A stretch of 53,994 nt of DNA from Candidatus Peregrinibacteria bacterium (GCA_003154375.1 PMDG01000028.1:55313-109306), one strand, 5' to 3'; counted from the first letter of the stretch, positions 1-9,264 are shown. The notes: generated from the letters alone by a model not told the origin. Made by a program: numbers and translations.

Positions 1-664
<664 letters not shown>

Positions 665-665
<1 letters not shown>

Positions 666-727
666 TAATTATGAATTGAGAATTAAAAATTAAGAATTGG
701 AGGTATCCAAGATTCTTAATTGATAAT
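665..727. repeat. heptad-period AT-rich repeat, inverted, between convergent genes
   Basis: From 665 the sequence falls into 7-base units (ATAATTA, TGAATTG, AGAATTA, AAAATTA, AGAATTG). After an 8-base centre the complementary type follows (ATTCTTA, ATTGATA, ATTCATA). The two halves can fold into an imperfect hairpin. It fills the whole space between the enolase and HEAT-like stops and may serve as a weak bidirectional terminator; that role is inference. Confidence 0.75.
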
Positions 728-1375
728 TCATAATTTTGAATTCATATTTTTTTGGATCCGATCCGCCTTGCGGGCGGGGTTCAGAACCATATCATCAGGG
801 CTCTGCAACGCTTCGTCGATAAGTGGTTTTGCCAAATCCGGGTATCCGGCCGCAAGGGCCTCCAAGGCTTGGGCGCCTTGAATCTGGACGCTGGTTTCGG
901 GGTTGGCCAAGGCCTCTTCGATGAGTGGAAGAGCGACCAGCGGGTCGGTTTCGGCCAAGGTCGGAAGGCTTAGGGCCGAATCGGTGTTCGAAAAATTGTC
1001 GGTGATTCGGAGTGCGTTTTGAAGAATGGGCGCTGCGGTCTTGGGGGAAAGCTCCGCGAGACGTCTCAGCTCGGTGACCTTCTCCATGCTTTTGGGGTCT
1101 CCGATCTCGCCTCGAAAGAGGGAAATGAATAAGGCATTCCCATCATCGGGCAGGGCCAAAGTGAGAGGAACGAGCGAACGGCACGCCGCTCGGCAGATCA
1201 GTTTGTCCTGCGTCCCGAGAGCCATTCGAATGAGGGGCGCGGCTAAAACAGGATCGAGCACGGCCAAGGGGGTTAGATCATCCGCTGCTGACAACTGTTC
1301 TTGGTAGTCGTGGCTGCTGAGTCCGATTTTGGTTTGGATGGCCAAAGTTTGGGCTGAGGGTTTGTTTTGAGCCAT
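728..1375 (-). CDS. HEAT-repeat-like helical protein
   Basis: A 215-residue soluble protein built of repeated helical pairs with the pattern 'DPxxAxPLIxxAL' (DPVLAAPLIRMAL, DPLVALPLIEEAL, YPDLAKPLIDEAL, TAAPILQNAL). This spacing, with Ala/Leu-rich helices each carrying a Pro-Leu-Ile turn, is typical of HEAT/Armadillo-type scaffolds that bind other proteins. There is no signal peptide, membrane segment or catalytic motif. The ATG start at 1375 sits about 20 nt from the predicted transcription start of a consensus promoter, with no visible Shine-Dalgarno. The specific partner or process is unknown. It stands alone on this strand and converges on eno. Confidence 0.7.
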   Translation of the reverse strand: MAQNKPSAQTLAIQTKIGLSSHDYQEQLSAADDLTPLAVLDPVLAAPLIRMALGTQDKLICRAACRSLVPLTLALPDDGNALFISLFRGEIGDPKSMEKVTELRRLAELSPKTAAPILQNALRITDNFSNTDSALSLPTLAETDPLVALPLIEEALANPETSVQIQGAQALEALAAGYPDLAKPLIDEALQSPDDMVLNPARKADRIQKNMNSKL

Positions 1376-1401
1376 GTTTTTATTTTGGATTTAATAGTTA
1401 T

Positions 1402-1430
1402 ATTATACACTAATACTAATAGTTTGTCAA
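1402..1430 (-). promoter_or_regulatory. sigma70-type promoter of the HEAT-like gene
   Basis: On the minus strand TTGACA (1425-1430) and TATAAT (1402-1407) are both perfect consensus and separated by 17 bases. The predicted transcription start is near 1395, leaving a leader of about 20 nt before the ATG at 1375. Confidence 0.8.
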
Positions 1431-1587
1431 AATTATGGGTTTACGGTTAGGCTGTGAATGGTAAGCTTGTCCCTCTAATTAAAAAACAATCCTACATGCG
1501 CGCAATGCGGTTTTGGGGGACTCGATTGTCGGCCTTGGGTCACAGTGATAAAATTTCGGCGCGAATTTTATTTATAAATAAATTTCC

Positions 1588-2664
1588 ATGAAAATCAAAA
1601 GTCGCCTATTTGCAATTGGCTTTCTGGGTTTGGTTGCGGTTTTTGCGCTGACCTCCTGCGGTGGAGGCGCCAACATGGCGCCCAAGGATGTGATCCAAAA
1701 GTTCAAAGAGACGGTGCGGGGGATCCAGGCGGCAGATTTGCAGGTGGACGCGGTCATGAAGAGCGCGGATGCCAAGGACAATTTGAGCCTGAATGTCGGG
1801 GTCGGGGCGAAGTTCGACCACCGGGATGGCGTGGATCGCAAAGGCGATCTTCGGTTAAAACTGGATGGGAGCCTGCTTGCGGGAGGCAAGACCTTGGACG
1901 GCAACTTGGATCTGGACATCCGAACCTTGGGGGATGCGTTCTATTTCAATATCGCCAAGTTGGAATCCAGCGATCCTGCCATGGAAAAGTACAAAGAGGT
2001 CATCGACGGTTACAAGGGGAAATGGCTCCATTTGGCCAGCGATTTTGTCCCTGAAAGCCTGAAACAGTTCCAGAATCGGGACGAAAAGACCCTTGCCAAG
2101 GAAAAGCAGGTCAAGGATATATTCGTTTCCACGAATCTGTTCGAGGTCAACAAGGAGTTCGGAGTCGAAAGCTTGAATGGGACCAAGGTCTACCATTACG
2201 GGGTGAAGCTGAACGAGGACGGCTTGAAGGATTATGTCCGTCAAACCGCCCAGGTTGATGGCCGAGAGATGTCGGATGCCGAGGTGGCCCAAGCCTCGGA
2301 TTTCGTCAAAACGGTCAACAATATCGAACTTTGGATCGGCGTGAATGATTTTTACCTGTACAAGGGTGTCGCTTCCTTGACCGGCACAAGCTTGGAAAAC
2401 GGGATGAAGACCGATCTCAACATCAACTATGTCGGGAACAATTACAACACGGATCCGAAAATCCAAACTTTGGAAAGCCCCGAGGAGTTCAATCCGGTCA
2501 CTCTCATGATGCAACTTCAGCTATTGAATCCGCCCGAGGCTCAGCCCGTGGCTGGCGCTGAGGCGACGACCCCTGCCACGACCACAGCTCCGACCGAAAA
2601 GTCTCCTGTCACCAAAGTGGTTCCCGAGGCGAAAAAGATTCCTCCCGCGACCACCAAGAAATAG
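1588..2664 (+). CDS. secreted lipoprotein, LppX/LprG-like fold possible
   Basis: A 358-residue protein with a lipoprotein signal peptide: positive start MKIKSR, a hydrophobic stretch, then the lipobox LTSC with the acceptor Cys near residue 24. The mature part (about 30-310) has alternating strands and helices with no cysteines, and the tail (about 315-358) is a Pro/Thr/Ala/Lys linker ending in TTKK. The pattern 'KDVIQKF...VDAVMKS' followed by long amphipathic strands resembles lipoproteins that bind hydrophobic ligands (LppX/LprG or DUF6612-like), but this is fold-level similarity only. The ATG follows an AT-rich leader without a Shine-Dalgarno. A strong terminator follows directly, so it is probably monocistronic. 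Confidence 0.7.
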   Translation: MKIKSRLFAIGFLGLVAVFALTSCGGGANMAPKDVIQKFKETVRGIQAADLQVDAVMKSADAKDNLSLNVGVGAKFDHRDGVDRKGDLRLKLDGSLLAGGKTLDGNLDLDIRTLGDAFYFNIAKLESSDPAMEKYKEVIDGYKGKWLHLASDFVPESLKQFQNRDEKTLAKEKQVKDIFVSTNLFEVNKEFGVESLNGTKVYHYGVKLNEDGLKDYVRQTAQVDGREMSDAEVAQASDFVKTVNNIELWIGVNDFYLYKGVASLTGTSLENGMKTDLNINYVGNNYNTDPKIQTLESPEEFNPVTLMMQLQLLNPPEAQPVAGAEATTPATTTAPTEKSPVTKVVPEAKKIPPATTKK

Positions 2665-2681
2665 TGATGTGAAATTCCAAA

Positions 2682-2712
2682 AGCCCTTTGGATCTTCCAG
2701 AGGGCTTTTTTT
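2682..2712 (+). terminator. intrinsic terminator after the lipoprotein gene
   Basis: An 11-bp stem with one wobble (AGCCCTTTGGA / TCCAGAGGGCT) and a 3-nt loop is followed by a run of seven T. Confidence 0.9.
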
Positions 2713-3336
2713 AGAATGTTTGTTTTTGCCCTCGTCGGGCGGGCGGGCACCTTTTGGGCGGGCAAAAGATGCCCGGGAAAACCCGCCGGGGCTGCGAGGA
2801 CTCAAATTCAGCGTGGCACCCTCCATCAATCCTAATGCATGCCACTTCGCCCCGGACCCCGTCTTTTCCGGCCATCGGACATTTCGCATCCAAGGGCTTA
2901 TGCCTTCTCGTCACGAGTCCGACCCACCCAAGATGATTTTGGTTGAATTCCAACTTAAAACCCAAGATTACTCGGCACATGGGGGACCGGGGGGTTTATG
3001 CTGAACTGCGTTGATGGGGCAGGGCGATACGATGGGTGGTGAATCATAAACCCCCGATGAGTTGCGGGCGAGCCGTTCCGAGTGGGGCGCAGGCCGAAAG
3101 GCCAAGCGGAACGAGGATGCCTTCGGCACAATTCATGCTGTGAATTTGACGAGGGCAAAGCTTGCCCAATTGGGCGGATTTTTCGATCCGCTTTTTGGCC
3201 GGTCAAAAAGCGGATGCCGCGCGGCGAGCAGCGTCGGAGATAAATTTTGGCGATGGCGATAGGCTGGGGGAAGGCACATCCAACATTTGAGCCCAACCTT
3301 TGAGCACAGACTTGTTTTGATAGCCGATTGAGGCGC
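2713..3336. repeat. gene-free region with REP-like stem-loops
   Basis: No believable gene is seen here. It holds two stem-loops with the same core, CTTTTG-GGCGGG-CAAAAG at 2745-2774 and CTTTTTG-GCCGGT-CAAAAAG at 3186-3215 (12-bp perfect stem). The flanking stem bases differ between copies but remain paired, apart from one mismatch in the first. Between them is a perfect 11-bp inverted repeat, GGGGGTTTATG at 2990-3000 and CATAAACCCCC at 3045-3055. A third stem-loop of the family is at 46599-46624. Short open frames in this stretch follow the repeats and are not supported as genes. Confidence 0.7.
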
Positions 3337-3365
3337 TTGTCTGGACCGCGAAAATGGGATAATCT
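3337..3365 (+). promoter_or_regulatory. likely promoter of the flavodoxin gene
   Basis: TTGTCT (3337-3342), a 17-base spacer and TAATCT (3360-3365) precede the ATG at 3387. Confidence 0.55.
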
Positions 3366-3386
3366 GAATTCAAATAAAATTCACCC

Positions 3387-3836
3387 ATGAAAACGATCTT
3401 GTTTGTGTATGGCAGCGTCGGCGGAAACACGCAGATGACGGTGGAAGCGGTTGCTGGCCTTTTGGACGCGAAAAATTGGTCGGTTACCCTGCGACGAGCC
3501 GAGCTATGCGACCCAGCAGAGCTATTGAAGGCCGATGTCTGTGTTCTGGCTAGCCCGACTTACGGCCATGGCTTGTTGGAATCCGCCATGGGAAAGTTTG
3601 TCGAAAAGATGAAAGGAATGAGCCTGAAAGGGAAGCCCTGCGCCGTCATTGGCCTGGGCGATCCCCGATACGAGGCCCAATACCATCTGGAATCCGCCGT
3701 GCTATTGGAGAAGGCGATCACGGAGGCGGGCGGCAAGCTGATTGTCCCGGCGCTCCGAATCAGCCGAACTCCAGTGATGCATCTTAAGGGCTTAATCCCT
3801 GCTTGGGCCAAACAATTGTCTGACGCCATTAAATAA
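3387..3836 (+). CDS. flavodoxin
   Basis: A 149-residue short-chain flavodoxin, a soluble FMN-binding one-electron carrier. The phosphate-binding loop is YGSVGGNTQ near residue 8, the '60s' loop is ASPTYGHGLLE near residue 55, and the '90s' FMN loop is GLGDPRYEAQYH near residue 91. There are no signal peptide or extra domains. It lies just upstream of, and on the same strand as, the KorAB oxidoreductase genes, which suggests it may accept electrons from that enzyme when ferredoxin is limiting; this is inference from context. The ATG is preceded by an AT-rich leader and no Shine-Dalgarno. Confidence 0.9.
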   Translation: MKTILFVYGSVGGNTQMTVEAVAGLLDAKNWSVTLRRAELCDPAELLKADVCVLASPTYGHGLLESAMGKFVEKMKGMSLKGKPCAVIGLGDPRYEAQYHLESAVLLEKAITEAGGKLIVPALRISRTPVMHLKGLIPAWAKQLSDAIK

Positions 3837-3837
3837 T

Positions 3838-3905
3838 TCGAAAATTAAGAATTATGAATTTTTGGAGCCTCAATTCTTAATTTTTTAATTCTTAATTCAT
3901 AATTA
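3838..3905. repeat. heptad-period AT-rich inverted repeat between flavodoxin and korA
   Basis: Units such as AAAATTA, AGAATTA and TGAATTT on the left face ATTCTTA, AATTCTTA and ATTCATA on the right around a GGAGCC centre. It is the same sequence family as at 665-727 and 25837-25900, and it ends 13 bases before the korA ATG. Confidence 0.7.
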
Positions 3906-3918
3906 ATAACGTAGTCGT

Positions 3919-5661
3919 ATGGATCGAACTGTTCTGAAAATCGCCGGTGAAAGCGGAATGGGTCTCCTGAGTGTTGGCAAGGTGGTGGCCAAGATCCTCA
4001 AGGATATGGGCTTCTATGTCCATACCGACCGTGAGTTCCCTTCGCTCATCAAGGGCGGCTATTCCAACATGCAGATCGATTTCGGCCTTAAGCCGATTCG
4101 CAGCCTTTCCTTGCATGCCAACCTGGTCATCGCCTTGGATCGTGAGGGGTTGGTGCAATATGTGGATACGGTGGCGGAAGGGGGCGTGATCGTGCATGGC
4201 TATGAACGTCACGAAAAGATCGCCGGACTTCAGGAGAAGGCAAAGCAACGAAAAGTGACATTGCTTTATCTGCCCGCTCACTCCATCGCCCATTCGTTGG
4301 GAGGCGGTGATCTGATGGTCAACATGGTGCTATTGGGCCTGCTGTGGCGGGTGATGGGATTCCCGCTGAAGCCGCTCGAGGATGCCGTCCGCGAGCAGTT
4401 CGCCAAGAAGCCTGCGTTACTCGAGATTGATTTGAAATGCGTGCGCGCGGGGAATGAGGCGAAAGGGCTGGGGAAGATCCCCGAGTACAAAATTCAGTTA
4501 CCAAAATCAAAACCCAAGGAAATCCTGATCGATGGCAACATGGGCATCGCCTTGGGGGCGATCAAGGCAGGCGTGCGGGCCTATTACGCTTATCCGATGA
4601 GTCCCGCCAGTTCCATTTTGACCCATCTCGCCAATTTTTCTCATGACACAGGGATGCTCATCAAGCAGGCCGAGGATGAGATCACCGCGGCCCAGATGGC
4701 GCTTGGTTCCATGTTCATGGGAACCCGTTCGTTCACCGCCACCTCTGGGGGCGGGTTCGACTTGATGACCGAGACGGTGTCGGTCGCGGGGATTATGGAA
4801 AACCCGCTGGTTATTGTGCTCGCCCAGCGCCCGGGGCCTGGCACGGGTTTGCCCACGTGGACCGCGCAGGGGGATTTGAAGATGGCCATCCACAGCTCGC
4901 ACGGCGAATTCACAAAGATCGTGCTTGCGGCCAGCGATCCGCTCTCGGCCTACGAGCTGATCCAGCATGCCTTCAATCTTGCCGAGCAGTTCCAGACCCC
5001 CGTCATTCTCCTCACCGAGAAGGCGGTTGGCGAGGCCCAGATGATGGTGGATTTGGACAAGGCGAAAAAAATTCCGATCGAACGTGGGCTAGTCACCTCC
5101 AAAAAGGAGTTGGCCGCATTGAAATCCTCAGACCGTTTCAAAATCACGGAAAACGGAATTTCCAAGCGATGGCTCCCAGGCTCCTCGGCCACAGGCTACT
5201 ATGGCAACGGCGACGAGCATCGGGAGGACGGCACGCTCACCGAGGAGGGGCCGGAAATCGCGGCAATCATGGCCAAGCGGTGGCGCAAGCTGAAAACCAT
5301 CCAAAAGGCCTTGCCGGATCCCGTCGTCTACGGGCCAAAGAAGGCGGACATCTCCTTTGTGGGATGGGGCAGTTCCAAGAACGCGGTGCTGGATGCCATG
5401 GAGGTGTTGGCCGATCGGAAGGTCAAGGTGAATTACCTCCACTATGAAGTCCTATGGCCCCTCCGGGACGAGGCCTTCAAAAAGTTCGCCAAGGAGAATC
5501 CAAACTTCCATATCATCGAGGGGAACCTGCAGGGCCAGCTCGCGGATATTCTGGAGGGGCGCACAGGGCTCAAATTCAAGGGCCGCCTGCTCAAATTCGA
5601 CGGCCGTCCGTTTTTCAGGCGAGACGTGACCGATTACATTGGTAAAATTTTAAATTTTTAA
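3919..5661 (+). CDS. korA: 2-oxoacid:ferredoxin oxidoreductase, fused gamma-alpha subunit
   Basis: With KorB this subunit oxidatively decarboxylates a 2-oxoacid (2-oxoglutarate or pyruvate class) to the acyl-CoA and passes electrons to ferredoxin or flavodoxin. Residues 1-185 form the gamma domain (KIAGESGMGLLSVGKVVAKI, then DREFPSLIKGGYSNMQI). From about 195 comes the alpha part, with GNMGIALGAIKAGVRAYYAYP, the contact segment SGGGFDLMTETVSVAGIMEN and the C-terminal domain with VGWGSSKNAVLDAME. At 580 residues it matches the usual fused form. The substrate cannot be fixed from sequence. korB follows after 81 bases on the same strand, so co-transcription is likely. Confidence 0.93.
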   Translation: MDRTVLKIAGESGMGLLSVGKVVAKILKDMGFYVHTDREFPSLIKGGYSNMQIDFGLKPIRSLSLHANLVIALDREGLVQYVDTVAEGGVIVHGYERHEKIAGLQEKAKQRKVTLLYLPAHSIAHSLGGGDLMVNMVLLGLLWRVMGFPLKPLEDAVREQFAKKPALLEIDLKCVRAGNEAKGLGKIPEYKIQLPKSKPKEILIDGNMGIALGAIKAGVRAYYAYPMSPASSILTHLANFSHDTGMLIKQAEDEITAAQMALGSMFMGTRSFTATSGGGFDLMTETVSVAGIMENPLVIVLAQRPGPGTGLPTWTAQGDLKMAIHSSHGEFTKIVLAASDPLSAYELIQHAFNLAEQFQTPVILLTEKAVGEAQMMVDLDKAKKIPIERGLVTSKKELAALKSSDRFKITENGISKRWLPGSSATGYYGNGDEHREDGTLTEEGPEIAAIMAKRWRKLKTIQKALPDPVVYGPKKADISFVGWGSSKNAVLDAMEVLADRKVKVNYLHYEVLWPLRDEAFKKFAKENPNFHIIEGNLQGQLADILEGRTGLKFKGRLLKFDGRPFFRRDVTDYIGKILNF

Positions 5662-5712
5662 TTATAAATTTTAAACCAAGCGTTTGGCATTTGAGTGTTG
5701 AAATTTAATTTA

Positions 5713-5739
5713 AAACTTAAAACTTAAAATTTAAAATTG
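5713..5739. repeat. heptad repeat abutting korB
   Basis: AAACTTA, AAACTTA, AAATTTA and AAATTG follow in a strict 7-base period and end 3 bases before the korB ATG. A partly complementary AT tract lies at about 5648-5690. Confidence 0.75.
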
Positions 5740-5742
5740 CCC

Positions 5743-6654
5743 ATGGGATCATTAAAGTCAAAAAACGACATCAAGCTCCTCGCCGACCGAAAGGACGAGT
5801 ATCTCAGGTTTGAGGGCAATGAGCGCCTCACGTGGTGCTCGGGTTGCGGAAATTTTGGGATCCAAAAAGCCTTGGAGCGCGCCTTGGTGCTGGAAGGGTT
5901 CAAGACCCCGGACGTGTTGCTTTGTTTCGACATCGGTTGCAATGGCAATGGTTCCGACAAAATCGCCGGAACTGGCGGAATCACCTTTCACGGCCTCCAT
6001 GGCCGTGTCATCAGCGCGGCCGCGGGCGCGGCCCTGGCCAATCCCCGCATCAAGGTTGTTGCGTCGGCGGGAGACGGCGCCACGTTTAGCGAGGGGCCAG
6101 GCCATTTGCTCCATGCGGTGCGCAGCAATTACCCGATGCTCTTCATCCTTCACAACAACGAGAATTTCGCGCTCACCACAGGCCAGGCCTCGGCCACCAC
6201 ACGCAAGGGTTTCCCCATGAATGGTTCGCCCGATGGCGTGGTCCTCGACCCCATCAACGCCTGCGATTTTGTGTTGGGCCTCAAGCCCAGTTTCGTGGCT
6301 CGATCGTTTTCTGGAGATGTGAACCACATGACCGACATTCTCCGCTCCGCGCTCCGCCACAACGGGTTTGCCTTTGTCGAAATGCTCCAGCTGTGCCCCA
6401 CGTACAACCGCGCCACCTCTTACGAATGGTTGAGCCAGAGGGTCCAATATCTAAAGACAACCCCCAAAACGATCGAGGCCGCCCGCAAGGCCGCCGCGGA
6501 CATGGAGGAAAAGATCAATGTGGGCATTCTTTACCAAAATGTTGAAAGCCCCAATTTCCTTGAGCGCCTTCCAAATCGGAAAGGCGTGAAGACCGCCTTG
6601 GTGGACGAGGTGAAGGCGTACGACATCAAAAAGCTGACCAGCCAATTTGAATAA
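5743..6654 (+). CDS. korB: 2-oxoacid:ferredoxin oxidoreductase, beta subunit
   Basis: The thiamine-diphosphate-binding subunit, working with KorA. ATG at 5743 is preferred over a TTG two codons upstream, giving 303 residues. The hallmark WCSGCGNFG lies near residue 28, FDIGCNGNGSDKI near 68, and the ThDP/Mg motif runs from AGDGATFSEG to NNENFALTTGQ near 110-145. As in most KorB proteins there is no separate ferredoxin domain with eight cysteines, so any further Fe-S cluster protein must be encoded elsewhere. The final 100 residues are helical and lineage-variable. It forms the promoter-distal gene of a flavodoxin-korA-korB group. Confidence 0.93.
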   Translation: MGSLKSKNDIKLLADRKDEYLRFEGNERLTWCSGCGNFGIQKALERALVLEGFKTPDVLLCFDIGCNGNGSDKIAGTGGITFHGLHGRVISAAAGAALANPRIKVVASAGDGATFSEGPGHLLHAVRSNYPMLFILHNNENFALTTGQASATTRKGFPMNGSPDGVVLDPINACDFVLGLKPSFVARSFSGDVNHMTDILRSALRHNGFAFVEMLQLCPTYNRATSYEWLSQRVQYLKTTPKTIEAARKAAADMEEKINVGILYQNVESPNFLERLPNRKGVKTALVDEVKAYDIKKLTSQFE

Positions 6655-6704
6655 TTTTTAGACAGCGATGTCGGGTATTGGTTTTTGTTAGGATATGAAA
6701 AGAA

Positions 6705-6733
6705 TTGACAAAAGAATAAAAGTAATATAATAT
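6705..6733 (+). promoter_or_regulatory. strong promoter of the coiled-coil block
   Basis: TTGACA (6705-6710) is followed by overlapping TATAAT/TAATAT at 6726-6733, with spacing 15 or 17. Its spacer is AT-only apart from one G. The predicted leader is about 22 nt with no Shine-Dalgarno. Confidence 0.8.
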
Positions 6734-6759
6734 ATACAAAATTTTTGTAACTTATTCAT

Positions 6760-7296
6760 ATGTCAGAAAAATCCTTAGAGCAAAAGGCTCCGCTGGGAGT
6801 TAGGCTGAGAGACTATCTTGATAGGTTATTTAAGTTAAAACCCGAACCCGAAGAGGAGTTGGGGCGTGTGGAAGAGCTGTTTGAGTCGGTGAAACACGAC
6901 ATTAATGACCTCGAGCAGGGGCATAGGGAAGCTGTCGCTATGCATAGCGCAATGATAAAAGTGCATGATAGGCACGTTGGTGAATTAGATAATGGGGAAA
7001 AGGCTGCCTTTGAAGTGCGGCTCGCTGAAGTCAAGCTGATGGTTGAGCAGAGAGGCGAGGCATTGAGGCTTAGGCTGGAAGAGCTTGAAAGTCTTAAGGC
7101 TATGCATCTAAGGATTTTGAAAATTATTAAAGCCAGGAAACGTAATGAAATACATGATGTAATGCTTGGGTCGCTAGTGCAAACGATAGGGGGAAAGGCT
7201 TATCCGAAAATTCGTACGGAAGGCATCCTTAGTCGTGTGGAAAAACTTGAGAAAGAAAATGGGATGCAGGAAGTCGACGAATCGAAAAAGGGATAA
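6760..7296 (+). CDS. coiled-coil family protein, copy 1
   Basis: A 178-residue, very charged, helical protein without signal peptide or membrane segment. It shares with the proteins at 7332 and 9999 the N-terminal signature 'MSE...LG(V/A)RLR-YLDRL' and, in the C-terminal half, 'LK(A/S)M..RIL' followed by 'GIL..VEKLEKENG'. Heptad-like Leu/Glu/Lys patterns between residues 25 and 120 predict a coiled coil. Its start context TTCATATGTCAGAAAA is almost identical to that of the next gene, which suggests tandem duplication including the leader. Function is unknown; it lies upstream of a membrane protein and a kinase in the same block. I do not recognise a named family. Confidence 0.7.
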   Translation: MSEKSLEQKAPLGVRLRDYLDRLFKLKPEPEEELGRVEELFESVKHDINDLEQGHREAVAMHSAMIKVHDRHVGELDNGEKAAFEVRLAEVKLMVEQRGEALRLRLEELESLKAMHLRILKIIKARKRNEIHDVMLGSLVQTIGGKAYPKIRTEGILSRVEKLEKENGMQEVDESKKG

Positions 7297-7331
7297 TTTT
7301 AATAATATATAAAATCATTACATATTTTCAT

Positions 7332-7886
7332 ATGTCAGAAAAACTCGAAGCATCAAAGATTCTTTTGAAAGATAGGTTAAAGTACTATCTTGATCGGTTT
7401 CGAATGCCCAGGCTCAATGCGGAATTGGCACTCGTGGAACGCCGACTTTATGAGGTGAGAAATGCAATCAGGGAAATCACTTCTCAACATCAATCTAAAA
7501 ATATCAATAATTTGAGGAGCCAATTGAATAGTTTGAGAATTGAAATTCTCGGCGAGGATGTTAAGGATATCGAGGCCGACGATAAGCGAATTGATAAGAG
7601 ATATTCTGAGCACATAGAGGCACGGTTAGGGGCCTTGGTAATAGAGGAAGATAGCCTCAAGTCTATGCGTCAAAGGATTTTGGGGATTCTTGATGCTCAA
7701 GAGGCGAAAAAAGATGAAGAAGAAAAGACGGGGGCAAGGGCTCGTTCAAATGCTTGTGCGGATGGCGTCCTTCGCCATGTGGAACAGCTTGAACAAGAAA
7801 ATGGTTTGAAAAAGGCCAAAATTGCTGGAAATGAAAACGAACCGGTCATTAATATTGTGGGACAGAAGAAGGAATTGTTAAATTGA
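7332..7886 (+). CDS. coiled-coil family protein, copy 2
   Basis: A 184-residue paralog of the preceding gene, starting 35 bases after its stop. The N-terminus carries LKDRLKYYLDRFRMPRLNAE, whose second half (RMPRLNAELA) is shared with the third copy at 9999. The C-terminus has LKSMRQRILGILDAQ and GVLRHVEQLEQENGLKKA, closely matching copy 1. The middle is a predicted coiled coil rich in Glu, Lys and Arg. No catalytic motif, signal peptide or cysteine pair is present (one Cys only). It is probably co-transcribed with copy 1, while the next gene has its own promoter. Role unknown; cytosolic partner of the neighbouring membrane protein is a guess from the repeated gene order. Confidence 0.7.
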   Translation: MSEKLEASKILLKDRLKYYLDRFRMPRLNAELALVERRLYEVRNAIREITSQHQSKNINNLRSQLNSLRIEILGEDVKDIEADDKRIDKRYSEHIEARLGALVIEEDSLKSMRQRILGILDAQEAKKDEEEKTGARARSNACADGVLRHVEQLEQENGLKKAKIAGNENEPVINIVGQKKELLN

Positions 7887-7902
7887 GTCAGGATGCGATA
7901 GA

Positions 7903-7930
7903 TTGACAGATGATAAATATTATATATAAT
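7903..7930 (+). promoter_or_regulatory. strong promoter of the first membrane protein gene
   Basis: TTGACA (7903-7908), a 16-base AT-rich spacer and a perfect TATAAT (7925-7930). The ATG at 7959 is about 22 nt after the predicted transcription start, with no Shine-Dalgarno. Confidence 0.8.
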
Positions 7931-7958
7931 ATAATCTTTATCTCTTTTCGTAGTATCT

Positions 7959-8966
7959 ATGGAAAAACAGACCGTGCAATCAAACGAGAAGTCGGGCCGA
8001 TTCGGATCGCGAGGCGCGCTGATCGTTTTGCTGGCCGGTTTGGCCGGAGGTTTTGGCGCCGGTTATGGGGTGGGGAAAACGGGTGAAAAAGAGGGGCAAG
8101 GGGTCTCAGGCAAGATGGAACAGACTCAGGCTCCAAAGGTTATCGATTGCCCCAGGACAATTTCTCAGGTGGAAATCCAAAAAGTGGCGGATGCCGAGCA
8201 ATGCCGCGCACTGTTCGCGGAAATGACAAGGGATCCGAATTGGAAACCCATGCTTTCGGACGACGAGGTCAGGAAAAAATACAATGACATCGAGCAAAAG
8301 AGGCTCAGCGTCGTGGCAGACGGGATCATCTCTAAGCTTTGCATCACAAACCCAGATGACGAAAAGGCGATCAGGGAAATGACCTCGAAAGGGCTCGATT
8401 CAGGATTGAGAGTCCAGGTCGATAAAAAGGGGGGAGGGGCAACGGTGTCAATGACCAAAACAGCTGTAACCACGGATTACACAGATATGACTGTGGGTCT
8501 GGTCGAGGTGCCACATTGCGAATTGAGGCGCGACCCAAAAGAGGTTGAACATGATCAATTGTTTGAGGATATAATGGCCCGAAGGTACGACAAGATTTTA
8601 AATGGGGCTGTCAAAGCGGACGAGATTGAAAAGAACGCTGTCGACGATGGGTTGATTTCAGAAAGTTCGGTGCGAGACTTTATTTCGCTGGCTCGGGAAT
8701 CCGAAAGGGCTTTGACGGATCCTGCCACCATGAAGGAGCAATCATGCAAAATGATCACCCGGCTTACAGAGATTTTTTCTAGATGGCAATCCCTTGGCGC
8801 GGAACGAACCAGGGAAGTTGCCAGTAGTAGGGTGATTTTGAATTTCAATATGTTTTGGAGTGTCGCCTCGGATGCCTATGTTTCAAAAGGGGGGAAGGTG
8901 ACGGAATGCATGCCGGAATCATTGGGGGTCAAGCTGTTCCTTGGCAGGCCTACGCTACTACACTAG
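7959..8966 (+). CDS. glycine-rich single-pass membrane protein, module copy 1
   Basis: A 335-residue protein with a short cytosolic head, one membrane segment near residues 23-44 that is a Gly-zipper (GLAGGFGAGYGVG), and a large outer domain. The outer domain has five cysteines in contexts shared with the paralog at 10395: QCRALF, LCITNPDD, HCELRR, SCKMI and ECMPES. They may form disulfides or hold a cofactor. The outer domain is mostly helical and charged, with no motif I recognise. It is preceded by the coiled-coil genes and followed, after an inserted GC-rich gene, by a second coiled-coil plus membrane protein pair. Function unknown; topology N-in is inferred from the charge distribution. 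Confidence 0.7.
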   Translation: MEKQTVQSNEKSGRFGSRGALIVLLAGLAGGFGAGYGVGKTGEKEGQGVSGKMEQTQAPKVIDCPRTISQVEIQKVADAEQCRALFAEMTRDPNWKPMLSDDEVRKKYNDIEQKRLSVVADGIISKLCITNPDDEKAIREMTSKGLDSGLRVQVDKKGGGATVSMTKTAVTTDYTDMTVGLVEVPHCELRRDPKEVEHDQLFEDIMARRYDKILNGAVKADEIEKNAVDDGLISESSVRDFISLARESERALTDPATMKEQSCKMITRLTEIFSRWQSLGAERTREVASSRVILNFNMFWSVASDAYVSKGGKVTECMPESLGVKLFLGRPTLLH

Positions 8967-9093
8967 GCTGAGGGTCGGGCCGAACCAAGAAGCTTGTTTC
9001 GTTAATCCGACATTGAATGACCGAAGGGCACATGACAGGCAAGATCCCAAGCGGAATATCATGAATTCAGATCAGTTTTCGTCTAGGATTTTA

Positions 9094-9258
9094 TTGACGA
9101 AAAATTTTTAATATTTTAAAGTATCTTTCTAAAAAAATTTCCAAAGGAAATGCTCTCTAAAATCATCGGTTTGAATGTTGAAAGGGTAGGGTTTTTTCAT
9201 TCGGCATGTCCAAAGCCAACATGGGGTTGCGCTAAGGCCTGCCTTTGATTGAGTAGAG
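9094..9258 (+). promoter_or_regulatory. promoter and long leader of the GC-rich secreted gene
   Basis: TTGACG (9094-9099), a 17-base spacer and TAAAGT (9117-9122) give a leader of about 135 nt, far longer than for the neighbours. It ends with CCTGCCTTTG-NN-TTGAGTAGA (9238-9258), a motif that recurs at 38060-38079 just before another GC-rich secreted gene. No Shine-Dalgarno is seen. The rest of the gene-free stretch from 8967 shows nothing recognisable. Confidence 0.55.
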
Positions 9259-9264
9259 GCGCTA

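Noticed and set aside
2669-3296. Several 60-110-codon frames in the spacer after the lipoprotein gene
   Set aside because: They follow repeat stem-loops, have no start signals and no recognisable protein features.
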